This document shows positions 7,822 to 16,399 of a stretch of DNA of 36,957 bases, piece after piece. Under the pieces are notes generated by a model that was given only the letters and a program-made list of their open reading frames with translations, had not been told where the DNA came from and searched no databases. How positions within the stretch are numbered: the stretch's first letter is position 1; the number at the start of each line of letters is the position of its first letter. The stretch comes from CAYNRA01 sp964399465 (GTDB lineage Bacteria; Bacteroidota; Bacteroidia; Cytophagales; Spirosomataceae). The stretch lies in contig CAYNRA010000022.1 in NCBI GenBank assembly GCA_964399465.1, positions 1 through 36,957 of the forward strand. The letters are read 5' to 3'. The position numbers were made by a program, and so were the translations under genes.

Positions 7822-9684
7822 TTATCTACCAAGGTGAATCATTAATACTGAAATATCTGCAGGTGAAACACCACTTATTCTTGATGCCTGCCCCAACGTT
7901 GTTGGTTTTATTTTTTTGAGCTTATGTCTTGCTTCTATCGACAATGAAGTTAAAGATTCATAATCAAATGATGGATTAATGAGTAGATTTTCTAGCTTCT
8001 TCATTTTATCCACCAATTGAAGTTCTTTTTCAATGTAGCGTTCGTATTTTACCTTTATTGATGTTTGTTCTTGTTCTTCTACTGTAAATTGTTCTAATTT
8101 ATTTTTGAACTCCTCAGATAATTCTTTCAAGTGATGAATTTCTATTTCAGGTCTTTTCAATAAATTATAAAGTGTGACTTTCTCTTTTATTTGAGTTGAT
8201 GAAAGTTGGCTTAACACATCATTAACTTCATTCGGTGTCACCTTAATTTTTTGCAGCTCATCAAAAAGTAAATTAGCATTTTGAATTTTCTGGTTTACCC
8301 TTTCTAATCTTTCATTTGAAGCCAATCCTATTTCATTCCCTTTGGGTGTTAGACGAATGTCTGCATTGTCTTGTCTCAATAATGTTCTAAATTCCGCCCG
8401 AGATGTAAACATTCGGTACGGTTCTTCTGTGCCTTTATTGATTAAATCATCTATAAGTACCCCAATATATGCTTCATCTCTTTTGAGAACGAATTCATTT
8501 TTTTCGTGTACTTTATTATGTGCATTGATTCCAGCAATTAATCCTTGACATGCTGCTTCTTCATAACCAGTGGTACCATTAATTTGTCCTGCGAAATACA
8601 GATTTTCGATAAGATGGGTTTCTAATGTGTTTTTTAATTGAGTTGGTGGAAAAAAATCGTATTCTATTGCATATCCTGGACGAAACATTTTTACTTTTTC
8701 AAAACCAGGAACAAGTTTTAATGCTTTGTATTGAATATCTTCTGGTAAAGATGTGGAGAATCCATTGATATACATTTCAACTGTGTTCCATCCTTCTGGT
8801 TCTACAAATATTTGATGTTGGTCTTTGTCTGCGAATCGGTTTATTTTATCTTCGACAGATGGGCAATATCTAGGTCCTAGTCCCTGAATTCTACCCGAAA
8901 ACATTGGTGAGCGATCAAAACCCGTTCGAAGCATTTCATGCACTTTTGTGTTGGTATAGGTTATCCAACAGCTCTTTTGTTTTTGGATGATAGGTGTATC
9001 GGTAAAAGAAAACTTCTCTGGATTTTCGTCCCCCTTTTGTTCGTCGAATGCATCAAAGTTTAGTGATCTAGCATCTACCCTTGGAGGTGTTCCGGTTTTC
9101 ATTCTCCCAGCTTCAAAACCAAGTTCAACTAATTGTTCGGTGATTCCTTTTGATGAAGCCTCCCCTGTTCTTCCGCCCCCAAAGCTTTTTTCGCCGATGT
9201 GTATTTTTCCATTTAGAAAAGTACCATTGGTTAAAACAACAGACTTTGCTTTTATTTCTAGTCCTAGAGATGTTTTTACGCCTGTAACTCTTTTATTTTT
9301 AACTACGAGACCAACTGCCATTTCTTGCCAAAAATCAACATTGGGATTATTTTCTAGCTGTTCTCTCCACTCTGATGCAAAAAGGTGTCTATCGCTTTGA
9401 CACCTCGGGCTCCACATTGCTGGACCTTTTGATCTATTTAGCATTCTGAATTGTACCATGGTTTTATCACTGATAATTCCTGACAGACCACCAAGTGCAT
9501 CTATTTCACGAACTATTTGTCCTTTTGCTACTCCTCCCATTGCTGGATTGCAAGACATTTGAGCGATAGTTTGCAAGTTCATGGTAATAAGTAATACTTT
9601 AGACCCCATTGTCGCTGCAGCATTAGCTGCTTCACAGCCTGCATGCCCCCCTCCTACTACGATTACATCATACTCTTCAAACAT
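7822..9684 (-). CDS. mnmG: tRNA uridine-5-carboxymethylaminomethyl(34) synthesis enzyme MnmG
   Basis: MnmG (GidA) works with MnmE to install the carboxymethylaminomethyl group on wobble U34 of certain tRNAs, using FAD and methylene-tetrahydrofolate. The 620-residue protein shows the FAD dinucleotide loop VVVGGGHAGCEAA (8-20), NPAMGGVAKGQIVREIDALGG, SGRIQGLGPRYCPSVEDK, the GYEEAACQGLIAGINA segment and the C-terminal helical domain ending in RISGVSPADISVLMIHLGR. The length is standard and the ATG is at 9684. The 92-base upstream gap holds two parS-like sites. In many bacteria gidA lies next to the chromosomal origin, so the location is meaningful here. Confidence 0.97.
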   Translation of the reverse strand: MFEEYDVIVVGGGHAGCEAANAAATMGSKVLLITMNLQTIAQMSCNPAMGGVAKGQIVREIDALGGLSGIISDKTMVQFRMLNRSKGPAMWSPRCQSDRHLFASEWREQLENNPNVDFWQEMAVGLVVKNKRVTGVKTSLGLEIKAKSVVLTNGTFLNGKIHIGEKSFGGGRTGEASSKGITEQLVELGFEAGRMKTGTPPRVDARSLNFDAFDEQKGDENPEKFSFTDTPIIQKQKSCWITYTNTKVHEMLRTGFDRSPMFSGRIQGLGPRYCPSVEDKINRFADKDQHQIFVEPEGWNTVEMYINGFSTSLPEDIQYKALKLVPGFEKVKMFRPGYAIEYDFFPPTQLKNTLETHLIENLYFAGQINGTTGYEEAACQGLIAGINAHNKVHEKNEFVLKRDEAYIGVLIDDLINKGTEEPYRMFTSRAEFRTLLRQDNADIRLTPKGNEIGLASNERLERVNQKIQNANLLFDELQKIKVTPNEVNDVLSQLSSTQIKEKVTLYNLLKRPEIEIHHLKELSEEFKNKLEQFTVEEQEQTSIKVKYERYIEKELQLVDKMKKLENLLINPSFDYESLTSLSIEARHKLKKIKPTTLGQASRISGVSPADISVLMIHLGR

Positions 9685-9700
9685 AATTTATTTGCTTTGA

Positions 9701-9716
9701 TGTTTCACGTGGAACA
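9701..9716. promoter_or_regulatory. parS-like ParB-binding site, near-perfect
   Basis: TGTTTCACGTGGAACA differs from the consensus parS palindrome TGTTTCACGTGAAACA at one position. It lies 17 bases upstream of the mnmG ATG and 37 bases from the perfect copy. Confidence 0.8.
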
Positions 9717-9737
9717 AAAACTCAAGACTTCAGGAGA

Positions 9738-9753
9738 TGTTTCACGTGAAACA
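9738..9753. promoter_or_regulatory. parS site, perfect consensus ParB-binding palindrome
   Basis: TGTTTCACGTGAAACA is a perfect 16-bp palindrome identical to the parS consensus known from Bacillus subtilis and widely conserved in bacteria. In genomes with ParABS the site typically lies near the origin, where ParB loads and ParA moves the sister origins apart. No parA or parB gene is in the window. Confidence 0.9.
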
Positions 9754-9776
9754 GGGTGTTTAATTGATTTGTAAAA

Positions 9777-12700
9777 TTAATTGATTCGTTTAAAATAATT
9801 AGAAGATTGATTCTTGTAAAAAGGTGTAAGATTACCTGGTAATGTTTTTACAAACTCCGTTTGTCTATTTTGTTTGTTGAAAAACTTATCCAGTTCCAAT
9901 GGATTAGAAAGGGAATAATTAAAGATAGGATTCCCTTTTCGTGTAGGATCTAATTCTTGTTCTTTTAATGACTTATCAACTTCCAAGAGTCTAGTTTGAA
10001 CTTCACGTTGACGTTTCTGAAGAGAAGAATTAATTCGTTTATTAATCAAATCATTTTCTGTTTCATCCATTTGTTGTTTAATTTCATTTAATTCACCTCC
10101 TATTTTTTTTCCAAGTTCAGTACCTTTTAATTTCATTTGAACTTGATTTAATTCATTTCTAAGTTTTGCTTGCTCTTGGGCAAGACGAACTAATTCTTGC
10201 GATAGCTGTTTGCCATTTTGTTGCCCGCCTTGAAGTTGTTCAAGACGTTTATTGATGTCATTTTGTCGTTCTCCAAATGAGGGAATAGCAGATGGATTTT
10301 TATTTTTACTCTTACTTTTTCCACTGCCTTGGTTTGCCATCATTTGCTGCATCTGAGAAAAGGTATCAGACAATAATAAAGCAAGATTATTTATGGATGT
10401 CATCGAAAATTGCTGCTTAGAAGCAGCTTGAGGATACTTTTTATCCTTTAATAAACTCAATGTCTCATCGATAGAATTGCGCATTGTTGTAACTTCACGA
10501 GTAACGAAACTTTGAATTTGTAAAACACGATTGGCCAATGCATACAAACTATCTTCCACCATTTTAGCATCAGAAGAAAGCTTAAGCTGTTCTTGTGCAA
10601 TATTTGTAAGCTTAGGGTCAACTTTTGAACTTCCACGAAGATCTTTCATTAATTGTTCTTGATGAAAAGAAAGTTTTAGAAGGTTATCTAGAAGGGCGCG
10701 CAAAGCATCCATATCTTCATTCATCTGCTGCATCTCTCCCGATTGCATTTCCCCAGCTATTTTCTCAGCCATTTTTTTCATTTTCTGTGCAACACGTTTC
10801 ATTTGATTTTTTGCTTCAATGGATGATTTCTTATCCAATAGGTCATCAATTTTTGCTAAATCGTTTGAAATTTCTTTCTGTGTCTCTTTTTCCAGCTCTG
10901 TTTCTTTCCGTAACTCTTTACTAAGCTGTTCCGCTTTTTTCAAATCTTCTTTTACTTTTTCGAATGAGTCACGGACTTTTTCTTGCTCAGATTCTAGATT
11001 TTCACTTTTCTCGTTACTAAGTTGTTCTTCTTTTTCTGAAATAGACTCCAATTGATTTGAAACAGACTCCAATTTCTGTTGTAGTTGAAGATTCTTAAAC
11101 ATGCGTAAACTGCGATCTATATTTCTGTTTAGATTTCGCTCGTTTTGTTGAATTTTATCCAATTGTTCTTGTAACTCTTTATCTGAGTTTTCCTCTAACA
11201 TCTTTTTTAAATTCTCAAATAATTTGGAATCTTCTTTGGAAAGTAAGTCTTGAATAATTTGCTGAAGTTGCTGCATTTTCTCTTGCATCTGAGGACTGGG
11301 CCTTTCAAAAAGAGATTGTTTTTTTTGTAATTCAGCCAATTTGTTTTTTAAATCATTTATATCATTCAACAACTTTTCACGGTCTTTAATGAGCTGTTGA
11401 ATCTCCCTCTTTTCAGAAACATCAAATTCATTCTTCTTCATTTTATTTTGGATAGCTTTCAATTGACTTTGCAAATCCTTAGATTGAGACAGGATTCGCT
11501 CAAGTTGATCTTCTGAATTGGAAATATCTTTATTGATTTCCTTGGAAAGTGCCAAATTAGATGGAATTACAAAGCGGCTCAAATTTGTCTTTGTAAATTT
11601 TGATCCTTGTAGTCCGTCATTATCCCCTACTTCAAAAAAATATTCAAGTAAATCTCCTGGTTGAATTGCCATTGAAGCTAATTCGAGTAGATAGGAGTAA
11701 TTCTGTACCTTATTGTTTGTATTAAAAGGGATTTTCTTTTTAATAAAATTACCGGGAATATTCTTAGCCTTTATGATTCGGTAGTAAAAAGTCAAAGAGT
11801 TAAGTCCGTAATCGTCGGACACTTGCCCTGTAAAACCGATATATTGTAAAAAAGTAGAATCGATGGTTTGTTCGAGAGAAATTTGTGGGTATTGATCTGG
11901 AATAACCTCGATTTGGTGTGAATTTGAAGGGGAAGTATTTGGTGTTTCGTTCAGCAAATGAATAGTATAAGATGTTGAAACTAAACATTTCTTAGAAAAA
12001 GAAAAACCACCTAAAAAACTAGTTTCAAGCTGAATTTTTTGTTTGTTATCAAAAATTAGATCAATGAATTTTGTATCAGATGCATCAAATTTCCAAGAAA
12101 GTGTTGAACCTTTCGGAACGATAAAGTCGTATTGATTTTGAAAAACTTCCGAGGGTTTATTCAAATAAGAGGGATAGGTTACTTCAACTTCGAAGCCATT
12201 TAAAATAGGTTTGGAGAGAACAGAAATCAGAAAAGAATTGGAAGAAAACCCACCTGCCTCAAAAGAAAACTCGATGTCTTCTTCAATAGAAGAAAAAGTA
12301 AACTGAAATCCATTCATTGAAGAAATCTGTTCCATTTTGAATTTTCTTCCGTTATGAATAAGGTAGACATCATCTGGAAATGCTGTACCGTTCAAATCAA
12401 GCAAAACCGTAAAGTCACTTCCTTTGGAAGTAGATAGAGTTTTATTCTTTAAAATAAAACGAAAAGGTGCTTCCTGAATAAAATTCTTTCTGAAGTAAAC
12501 AATTCGCTCTGTACTTGAACTAAAAAAACTCGGTGAGGCAAGGAAAATAAAAAGTGTAATAAGAAAAGGAAATAACAAGAAGGGGATAAATTTTCTATTT
12601 TTTTTAAAGTCAATGGCTTGATCAAACTTGAAAATGGTAATTTCCTTTGACTTTTGTAAAATACTTGCCTGGAGTAAATCATCATCTGATTTATTCATGA

Positions 12701-13055
12701 CAGACAGTTGAAGGGTGTTGAGTAATTTGTCATTTATTTCAGGAAAGTGCGCACCAATTAGTTTAGCTGCGTCCTCATCAGTAATTTTTTTACGAAAGCC
12801 GACGAGATGTGCAATGGGTTTAAGTATATAAAAAAAGAAAACGTAAGAACAGACAGATAGAAAAAAAAAGAAAAGAATCGCACGAAAAACTTGACCCAAA
12901 TGTCCAAAATACTCGGTTGTTGAAACTGTAAGGAAAGCGATCAAGATTATAGAAAAGCCAATAAGAATACCACGAATTAATTGATTCTGGTAATATCTTC
13001 TTTTGTATTCATTGATTTGTAAGAGAATTGGGGAAATGGAAGCGGACTCGTTCAT
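9777..13055 (-). CDS. DUF4175-family membrane protein with long coiled coil
   Basis: This 1092-residue protein has two membrane segments near the N-terminus (about 28-48 and 57-78), a short domain (TDEDAAKLIGAHFPEINDKLLNTLQL), a third membrane segment (about 153-175) and a beta-rich extracytoplasmic region to about residue 500. A very long Gln/Glu/Lys-rich coiled coil follows from about 510 to 1040. The order matches the DUF4175 family of Bacteroidota, whose function is not established. The ATG at 13055 lies 5 bases after the exodeoxyribonuclease III stop, so the two probably share an operon. The coiled coil suggests a structural or scaffold role at the cell envelope, which is inference only. 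Confidence 0.85.
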   Translation of the reverse strand: MNESASISPILLQINEYKRRYYQNQLIRGILIGFSIILIAFLTVSTTEYFGHLGQVFRAILFFFFLSVCSYVFFFYILKPIAHLVGFRKKITDEDAAKLIGAHFPEINDKLLNTLQLSVMNKSDDDLLQASILQKSKEITIFKFDQAIDFKKNRKFIPFLLFPFLITLFIFLASPSFFSSSTERIVYFRKNFIQEAPFRFILKNKTLSTSKGSDFTVLLDLNGTAFPDDVYLIHNGRKFKMEQISSMNGFQFTFSSIEEDIEFSFEAGGFSSNSFLISVLSKPILNGFEVEVTYPSYLNKPSEVFQNQYDFIVPKGSTLSWKFDASDTKFIDLIFDNKQKIQLETSFLGGFSFSKKCLVSTSYTIHLLNETPNTSPSNSHQIEVIPDQYPQISLEQTIDSTFLQYIGFTGQVSDDYGLNSLTFYYRIIKAKNIPGNFIKKKIPFNTNNKVQNYSYLLELASMAIQPGDLLEYFFEVGDNDGLQGSKFTKTNLSRFVIPSNLALSKEINKDISNSEDQLERILSQSKDLQSQLKAIQNKMKKNEFDVSEKREIQQLIKDREKLLNDINDLKNKLAELQKKQSLFERPSPQMQEKMQQLQQIIQDLLSKEDSKLFENLKKMLEENSDKELQEQLDKIQQNERNLNRNIDRSLRMFKNLQLQQKLESVSNQLESISEKEEQLSNEKSENLESEQEKVRDSFEKVKEDLKKAEQLSKELRKETELEKETQKEISNDLAKIDDLLDKKSSIEAKNQMKRVAQKMKKMAEKIAGEMQSGEMQQMNEDMDALRALLDNLLKLSFHQEQLMKDLRGSSKVDPKLTNIAQEQLKLSSDAKMVEDSLYALANRVLQIQSFVTREVTTMRNSIDETLSLLKDKKYPQAASKQQFSMTSINNLALLLSDTFSQMQQMMANQGSGKSKSKNKNPSAIPSFGERQNDINKRLEQLQGGQQNGKQLSQELVRLAQEQAKLRNELNQVQMKLKGTELGKKIGGELNEIKQQMDETENDLINKRINSSLQKRQREVQTRLLEVDKSLKEQELDPTRKGNPIFNYSLSNPLELDKFFNKQNRQTEFVKTLPGNLTPFYKNQSSNYFKRIN

Positions 13056-13060
13056 AGGAA

Positions 13061-13825
13061 TTATAAATCAAGATCGATGGAAATAGGACAATGGTCAGAC
13101 ATGAGAACTTCGGGATAAATAGAAGCGGAACGCAAGCGAGAAGAAAGAGAAGAGGAAACAAAAATATAATCAATACGCCAACCTAAGTTTTTACTTTTGG
13201 CACCAGCGCGATAAGTCCACCAAGTATAATTATGAGGTTCTTGGTTAAAAAAACGAAAGGAATCAACGAATCCAAGATGAAGAAAATCTGTAATCCACTT
13301 GCGTTCTTCAGGAAGGAAACCAGATGAGTTGGCATTCGTTTTGGGATTATGAATATCAATTGCTTCGTGACAAATGTTAATATCCCCGACAATTATCAAG
13401 TTATCCACATTTTGCTTTAGGTTTTCAACAAAAACGTAAAAGTCAGAAAGAAATTTCATCTTAAATTCTTGTCTATCAGTAGAGGAAGAACCTGAAGGGA
13501 AATAACAAGATAGGACAGAAAAGCCCGGAAAATTTATACGAATAATCCTTCCTTCTTCATCATAAATAGGAATATTCATACCAAGAGTAACAGATTCAGG
13601 AGAAATTTTTGAAAAAATGGCCACTCCGCTGTAACCCTTTTTAACCGCAGAAAACCAAAAGCATTGATAACCAAGCTCTTGAAATGAATTTTCTACGAGG
13701 TCTGTCTCGGATAACTTAATTTCTTGAACACATACTATATCTGGGTTTTGAATGGCGAGCCAATCCAATAAACCTTTTTTAATATTGGAACGAATCCCAT
13801 TAACATTGTACGAAACTATGCGCAT
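13061..13825 (-). CDS. xth: Exodeoxyribonuclease III (AP endonuclease)
   Basis: A 254-residue enzyme of the ExoIII/APE1 family. It cuts the backbone at abasic sites and trims 3' ends in base excision repair. Catalytic residues are visible: MRIVSYNVNGIR at the N-terminus, the metal ligand in VCVQEIK (E35), GDINICHEAID (D148, N150), GWRIDYIFVS (D219) and the SDHCPI motif with the catalytic histidine H245. The length is normal and nothing is missing. The start is the ATG at 13825. The DUF4175 gene begins 5 bases beyond its stop. Two exact TTATCCACA boxes lie just upstream, and a third lies inside the gene at 13401-13409. Confidence 0.95.
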   Translation of the reverse strand: MRIVSYNVNGIRSNIKKGLLDWLAIQNPDIVCVQEIKLSETDLVENSFQELGYQCFWFSAVKKGYSGVAIFSKISPESVTLGMNIPIYDEEGRIIRINFPGFSVLSCYFPSGSSSTDRQEFKMKFLSDFYVFVENLKQNVDNLIIVGDINICHEAIDIHNPKTNANSSGFLPEERKWITDFLHLGFVDSFRFFNQEPHNYTWWTYRAGAKSKNLGWRIDYIFVSSSLSSRLRSASIYPEVLMSDHCPISIDLDL

Positions 13826-13836
13826 ACTTTATTTAT

Positions 13837-13865
13837 TTATCCACAAATATCGAAAGTTATCCACA
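13837..13865. promoter_or_regulatory. Tandem pair of exact DnaA boxes upstream of xth
   Basis: TTATCCACA occurs at 13837-13845 and again at 13857-13865 in the same orientation, 20 bases apart (two helical turns), in the 56-base gap upstream of xth. The spacing favours binding on one face of the DNA. The role could be DnaA regulation of xth or titration of DnaA. Confidence 0.55.
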
Positions 13866-13881
13866 AATAATGTAATTAACA

Positions 13882-14235
13882 TTAAAGATGTACACCTATT
13901 TCTTTCTTGAAATATTCGATTACGAAATGCTTGAGAAGAACTTCTTGTTTCATAAGATCAAAAGGAGGAAGTTTTTTAGTCAATTTCCAATGAGGCCATC
14001 CATCAGCATCGTAACCGTCAATTTCATAAAATCCACCGAGGCTAAGTACCTTACAAATGGCAATGTGCATTAAATCTTGTTTTTCCTCTTTTGAAAAACG
14101 TTTGGCACCCTTACCATACTCTTGAAGACCAATCAAAAAAAGAACTGCTTTTAAATCTGCTGGTTTTTTTCCAATTGTACTTTTAAAGAACTGCATCAGT
14201 TTTTGCCAATTCTCTTGTATTTCAATATCTTGCAT
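13882..14235 (-). CDS. Conserved hypothetical protein, 117 residues
   Basis: A soluble protein without signal peptide or membrane segment. It is predicted mostly helical (IQENWQKLMQFFKSTIGKKPADLKAVLFLIGLQEYGKG, KEEKQDLMHIAICKVLSLGG), with a middle motif GFYEIDGYDADGWPHWKLTKKLPP and a basic helical end. The sequence has the look of a small conserved Bacteroidota protein that I have seen only as hypothetical, and I assign no function. The ATG at 14235 is clear. It is transcribed towards xth with a 56-base gap carrying two DnaA boxes, and it diverges from comF with a 33-base gap, so the two start regions overlap. Confidence 0.75.
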   Translation of the reverse strand: MQDIEIQENWQKLMQFFKSTIGKKPADLKAVLFLIGLQEYGKGAKRFSKEEKQDLMHIAICKVLSLGGFYEIDGYDADGWPHWKLTKKLPPFDLMKQEVLLKHFVIEYFKKEIGVHL

Positions 14236-14268
14236 AGATTAAGTCATGATTAACTATAAATAAGTAAT

Positions 14269-14961
14269 ATGAGAACAAATTGGTTCAATTCTTTATTGGA
14301 TATATTATATCCAAAACTATGTATAACATGTGATAGACAATTAAAAGTAGTAGAGAATCAAATCTGTACAAATTGTTTGATGGAACTCCCCTATACAGAT
14401 ACCCACAAGGTGGGTTTAATGGCACTAGAAAATAAATTCATTGGGAGAGTAGAAATAACTAAGATTTTCTCATTTGTACGATTTTCCAAAAAATCAGGTG
14501 TTCAAAAATTATTACATGCCTTGAAATACAAAGACAATGAAAAAATAGGCTTTGATGTTGGTGTTTATTACGGAAAATTGATAGAAAAAGAAATAAATGA
14601 ATATAACTTAGACTTTTTTATACCAGTACCAATACACCCAAAAAAACTAAAAATAAGGGGTTATAATCAGGCAGAAGTATTTGCAAAAGGGCTAACAAAG
14701 TCCCTTGAGATTGAAACAAAATCAAATATTTTACAAAAAACAAAAGAGACTGTCAGTCAGACAAAAGAAAATAAACAAGAACGGTTTGAAAATATTAAAG
14801 GGTCATTCCAAATAAAAGATGAGAAGGCGGTTAAAGGAAAAAATGTGGGAGTTGTGGATGATGTATTAACTACAGGTGCAACGTTAGAAGAGATTGCCCA
14901 AATTTTGAAAAAAGCAGGAGTATCAAAAGTATTTATAATAACAATAGCCACTGCTTATTAA
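14269..14961 (+). CDS. comF: ComF-family phosphoribosyltransferase-like protein
   Basis: The 230-residue protein has an N-terminal zinc-finger-like set of cysteines (C18, C21, C33, C36) and a type I phosphoribosyltransferase domain. The segments FIPVPIHPKKLKIRGYNQAE and VVDDVLTTGATLEE, the latter being the PRPP-binding loop, are diagnostic. ComF proteins are needed for uptake or processing of transforming DNA in competent bacteria, but many carriers are not known to be competent. A comEC-type gene is also in this window (34863-36902), which gives a second competence-type component. The gene ends inside a long hairpin shared with the convergent gldJ gene. Confidence 0.92.
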   Translation: MRTNWFNSLLDILYPKLCITCDRQLKVVENQICTNCLMELPYTDTHKVGLMALENKFIGRVEITKIFSFVRFSKKSGVQKLLHALKYKDNEKIGFDVGVYYGKLIEKEINEYNLDFFIPVPIHPKKLKIRGYNQAEVFAKGLTKSLEIETKSNILQKTKETVSQTKENKQERFENIKGSFQIKDEKAVKGKNVGVVDDVLTTGATLEEIAQILKKAGVSKVFIITIATAY

Positions 14962-14979
14962 ACAGTGGCTATTGTTATT
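14937..14979. terminator. Bidirectional terminator between comF and gldJ
   Basis: Arms AATAACAATAGCCACTG (14937-14953) and CAGTGGCTATTGTTATT (14963-14979) form a perfect 17-bp stem with a 9-base loop. The comF stop codon lies in the loop. AT-rich outer parts supply T runs on both strands, as expected between convergent genes. Confidence 0.85.
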
Positions 14980-15000
14980 TAGAAAGTATGTGAGAAAAAC

Positions 15001-16257
15001 TTACATTTTCTTCCCTTTTGGTCCAATGGCAATCATAGCACAACGAAAACCAATAGTAGCTGTTGAAGAATCTTGAGGTAAGAAACGTCTAGTTCCTGGA
15101 GAAAGCCAATAAGCTACATCATTCCAAGAACCACCTTTATATACACGAAGTGAATTGTCAATCAATGAATTGAAATTTTTGCTATCGTAATTTGATGCTT
15201 CATCTAAATAGTCATTTCTTCTGATTGGGTTCAAATCATTGAAATCTTGGTAAGAGTTTGGTCTGTATAAATCATACACCCATTCATTCACATTACCAGC
15301 CATATCATAAAGGCCGTAATCATTTGGTTGGTAAGATTTAACCTCCGCAGTAATAATTGCACCATCATTACTTCTACCAGCTATGCCGGCATAATCACCA
15401 CGGCCTCTTTTGAAATTAGCACGCATCTCCCCTTTTTGTTTTCCTTTAGAAGAACGCATAGAGGATCCATCCCAAGGATAAATGCGTTGACTTACTTGGT
15501 TTTCATCAACGTACTGGGTTCCTATCATAGCTTTGGCAGCATACTCCCACTCTGCCTCCGTAGGAAGTCTGTAAGCAGGTAAGACGATACCAGATTCAAC
15601 AGCTGCTCTACCACCAACATTGGTTTTTGGTGCAGCAACGGCAGTAGCTTCTTCTCCACGACGAGATTTTTTAGGTGCTTTCGCTTTCGGAGAGTTTAAA
15701 CGTAGAAGTTCAGCATTAACTACCTCAGTTCTCCATTTACAATAATCATTTGCCTGTAACCAAGAAACACCAACGACTGGATAAAAGTTAAAACCAGGGT
15801 AACGTAAGTATTGGTCAATATACTGATCATTGAACGACATTCGATTTGCCCAAACAGTTGTATCTGGCAGAGCAGATTCATAAAACTCATAAGATGAATC
15901 TTTTTGAACAGAATAAAGATATTCGCGCCAATGAATGTTTGTGATTTCAGTTTCGTCCATGTAAAAAGAAGCAACTGTAACAGTTCTTTCTAAATTATCA
16001 CGAGTAAACGTAACGTCTTCTTCAACAGTACCCATTGTAAAACGGCCTCCCTCAATAAAAACCATATTCGGTCCAGATGGTTGACCACTAAATGAGGATA
16101 CCCTGAACCCCTCTTCATCTTTGGATGCGTAAGCGATACCTGTAGCAGTACTCTTTTTACCAGGATTTAAACTACTAACCTTCTTTTGATCTTTACATGA
16201 AGTAAAAACGCTGGAAGCTAAAAGCAGTAATGATGCACCTAAAATAAGTCTATTCAT
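15001..16257 (-). CDS. gldJ: Gliding motility / type IX secretion lipoprotein GldJ-like
   Basis: A 418-residue lipoprotein (signal LLLLASSVFTSC, lipidated C21) with a formylglycine-generating-enzyme/sulfatase-modifying fold. The visible blocks are MVFIEGGRFTMGTVEEDV, VASFYMDETEITNIHWREYLY, YPVVGVSWLQANDYCKWRTE, YRLPTEAEWEYAAKA, GLYDMAGNVNEWVYDLYRP and GGSWNDVAYWLSPGTRRF. The N-terminal SSLNPGKKSTATG followed by an acidic/Gly-rich linker fits GldJ better than its paralogue GldK. GldJ is required for gliding and stabilises the GldK-containing part of the type IX secretion machinery. The fold is not expected to be enzymatic here. A basic, low-complexity insertion lies at about residues 186-222. 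No other gld gene is in the window. GldK is the alternative identity. Confidence 0.8.
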   Translation of the reverse strand: MNRLILGASLLLLASSVFTSCKDQKKVSSLNPGKKSTATGIAYASKDEEGFRVSSFSGQPSGPNMVFIEGGRFTMGTVEEDVTFTRDNLERTVTVASFYMDETEITNIHWREYLYSVQKDSSYEFYESALPDTTVWANRMSFNDQYIDQYLRYPGFNFYPVVGVSWLQANDYCKWRTEVVNAELLRLNSPKAKAPKKSRRGEEATAVAAPKTNVGGRAAVESGIVLPAYRLPTEAEWEYAAKAMIGTQYVDENQVSQRIYPWDGSSMRSSKGKQKGEMRANFKRGRGDYAGIAGRSNDGAIITAEVKSYQPNDYGLYDMAGNVNEWVYDLYRPNSYQDFNDLNPIRRNDYLDEASNYDSKNFNSLIDNSLRVYKGGSWNDVAYWLSPGTRRFLPQDSSTATIGFRCAMIAIGPKGKKM

Positions 16258-16399
16258 TATAGCACTTTGATTTTATATCTAATAATAATGTTGCAAAATA
16301 ATATGAAAACTATGACTATAAAAATTATATCTAACGATATATGAGTGAGAAAACAAATAAAGAACAATTACTAAGCGACTTCAACTCATATTAATCATT

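Noticed and set aside
8006..8014. TTATCCACC in mnmG and TTATCCACT on the minus strand near 22196 as further DnaA boxes
   Set aside because: Single one-mismatch matches inside coding sequence are expected by chance in a window of this size.
8987..9400. 137-codon ORF on the plus strand
   Set aside because: It is antisense to the well-conserved mnmG coding sequence and has no recognisable domain; a shadow frame.
16341..16394. 17-codon ORF (MSEKTNKEQLLSDFNSY) on plus between gldJ and mfd
   Set aside because: Too short to support, with no family match. It could be the remnant of a gene start but nothing downstream continues it.
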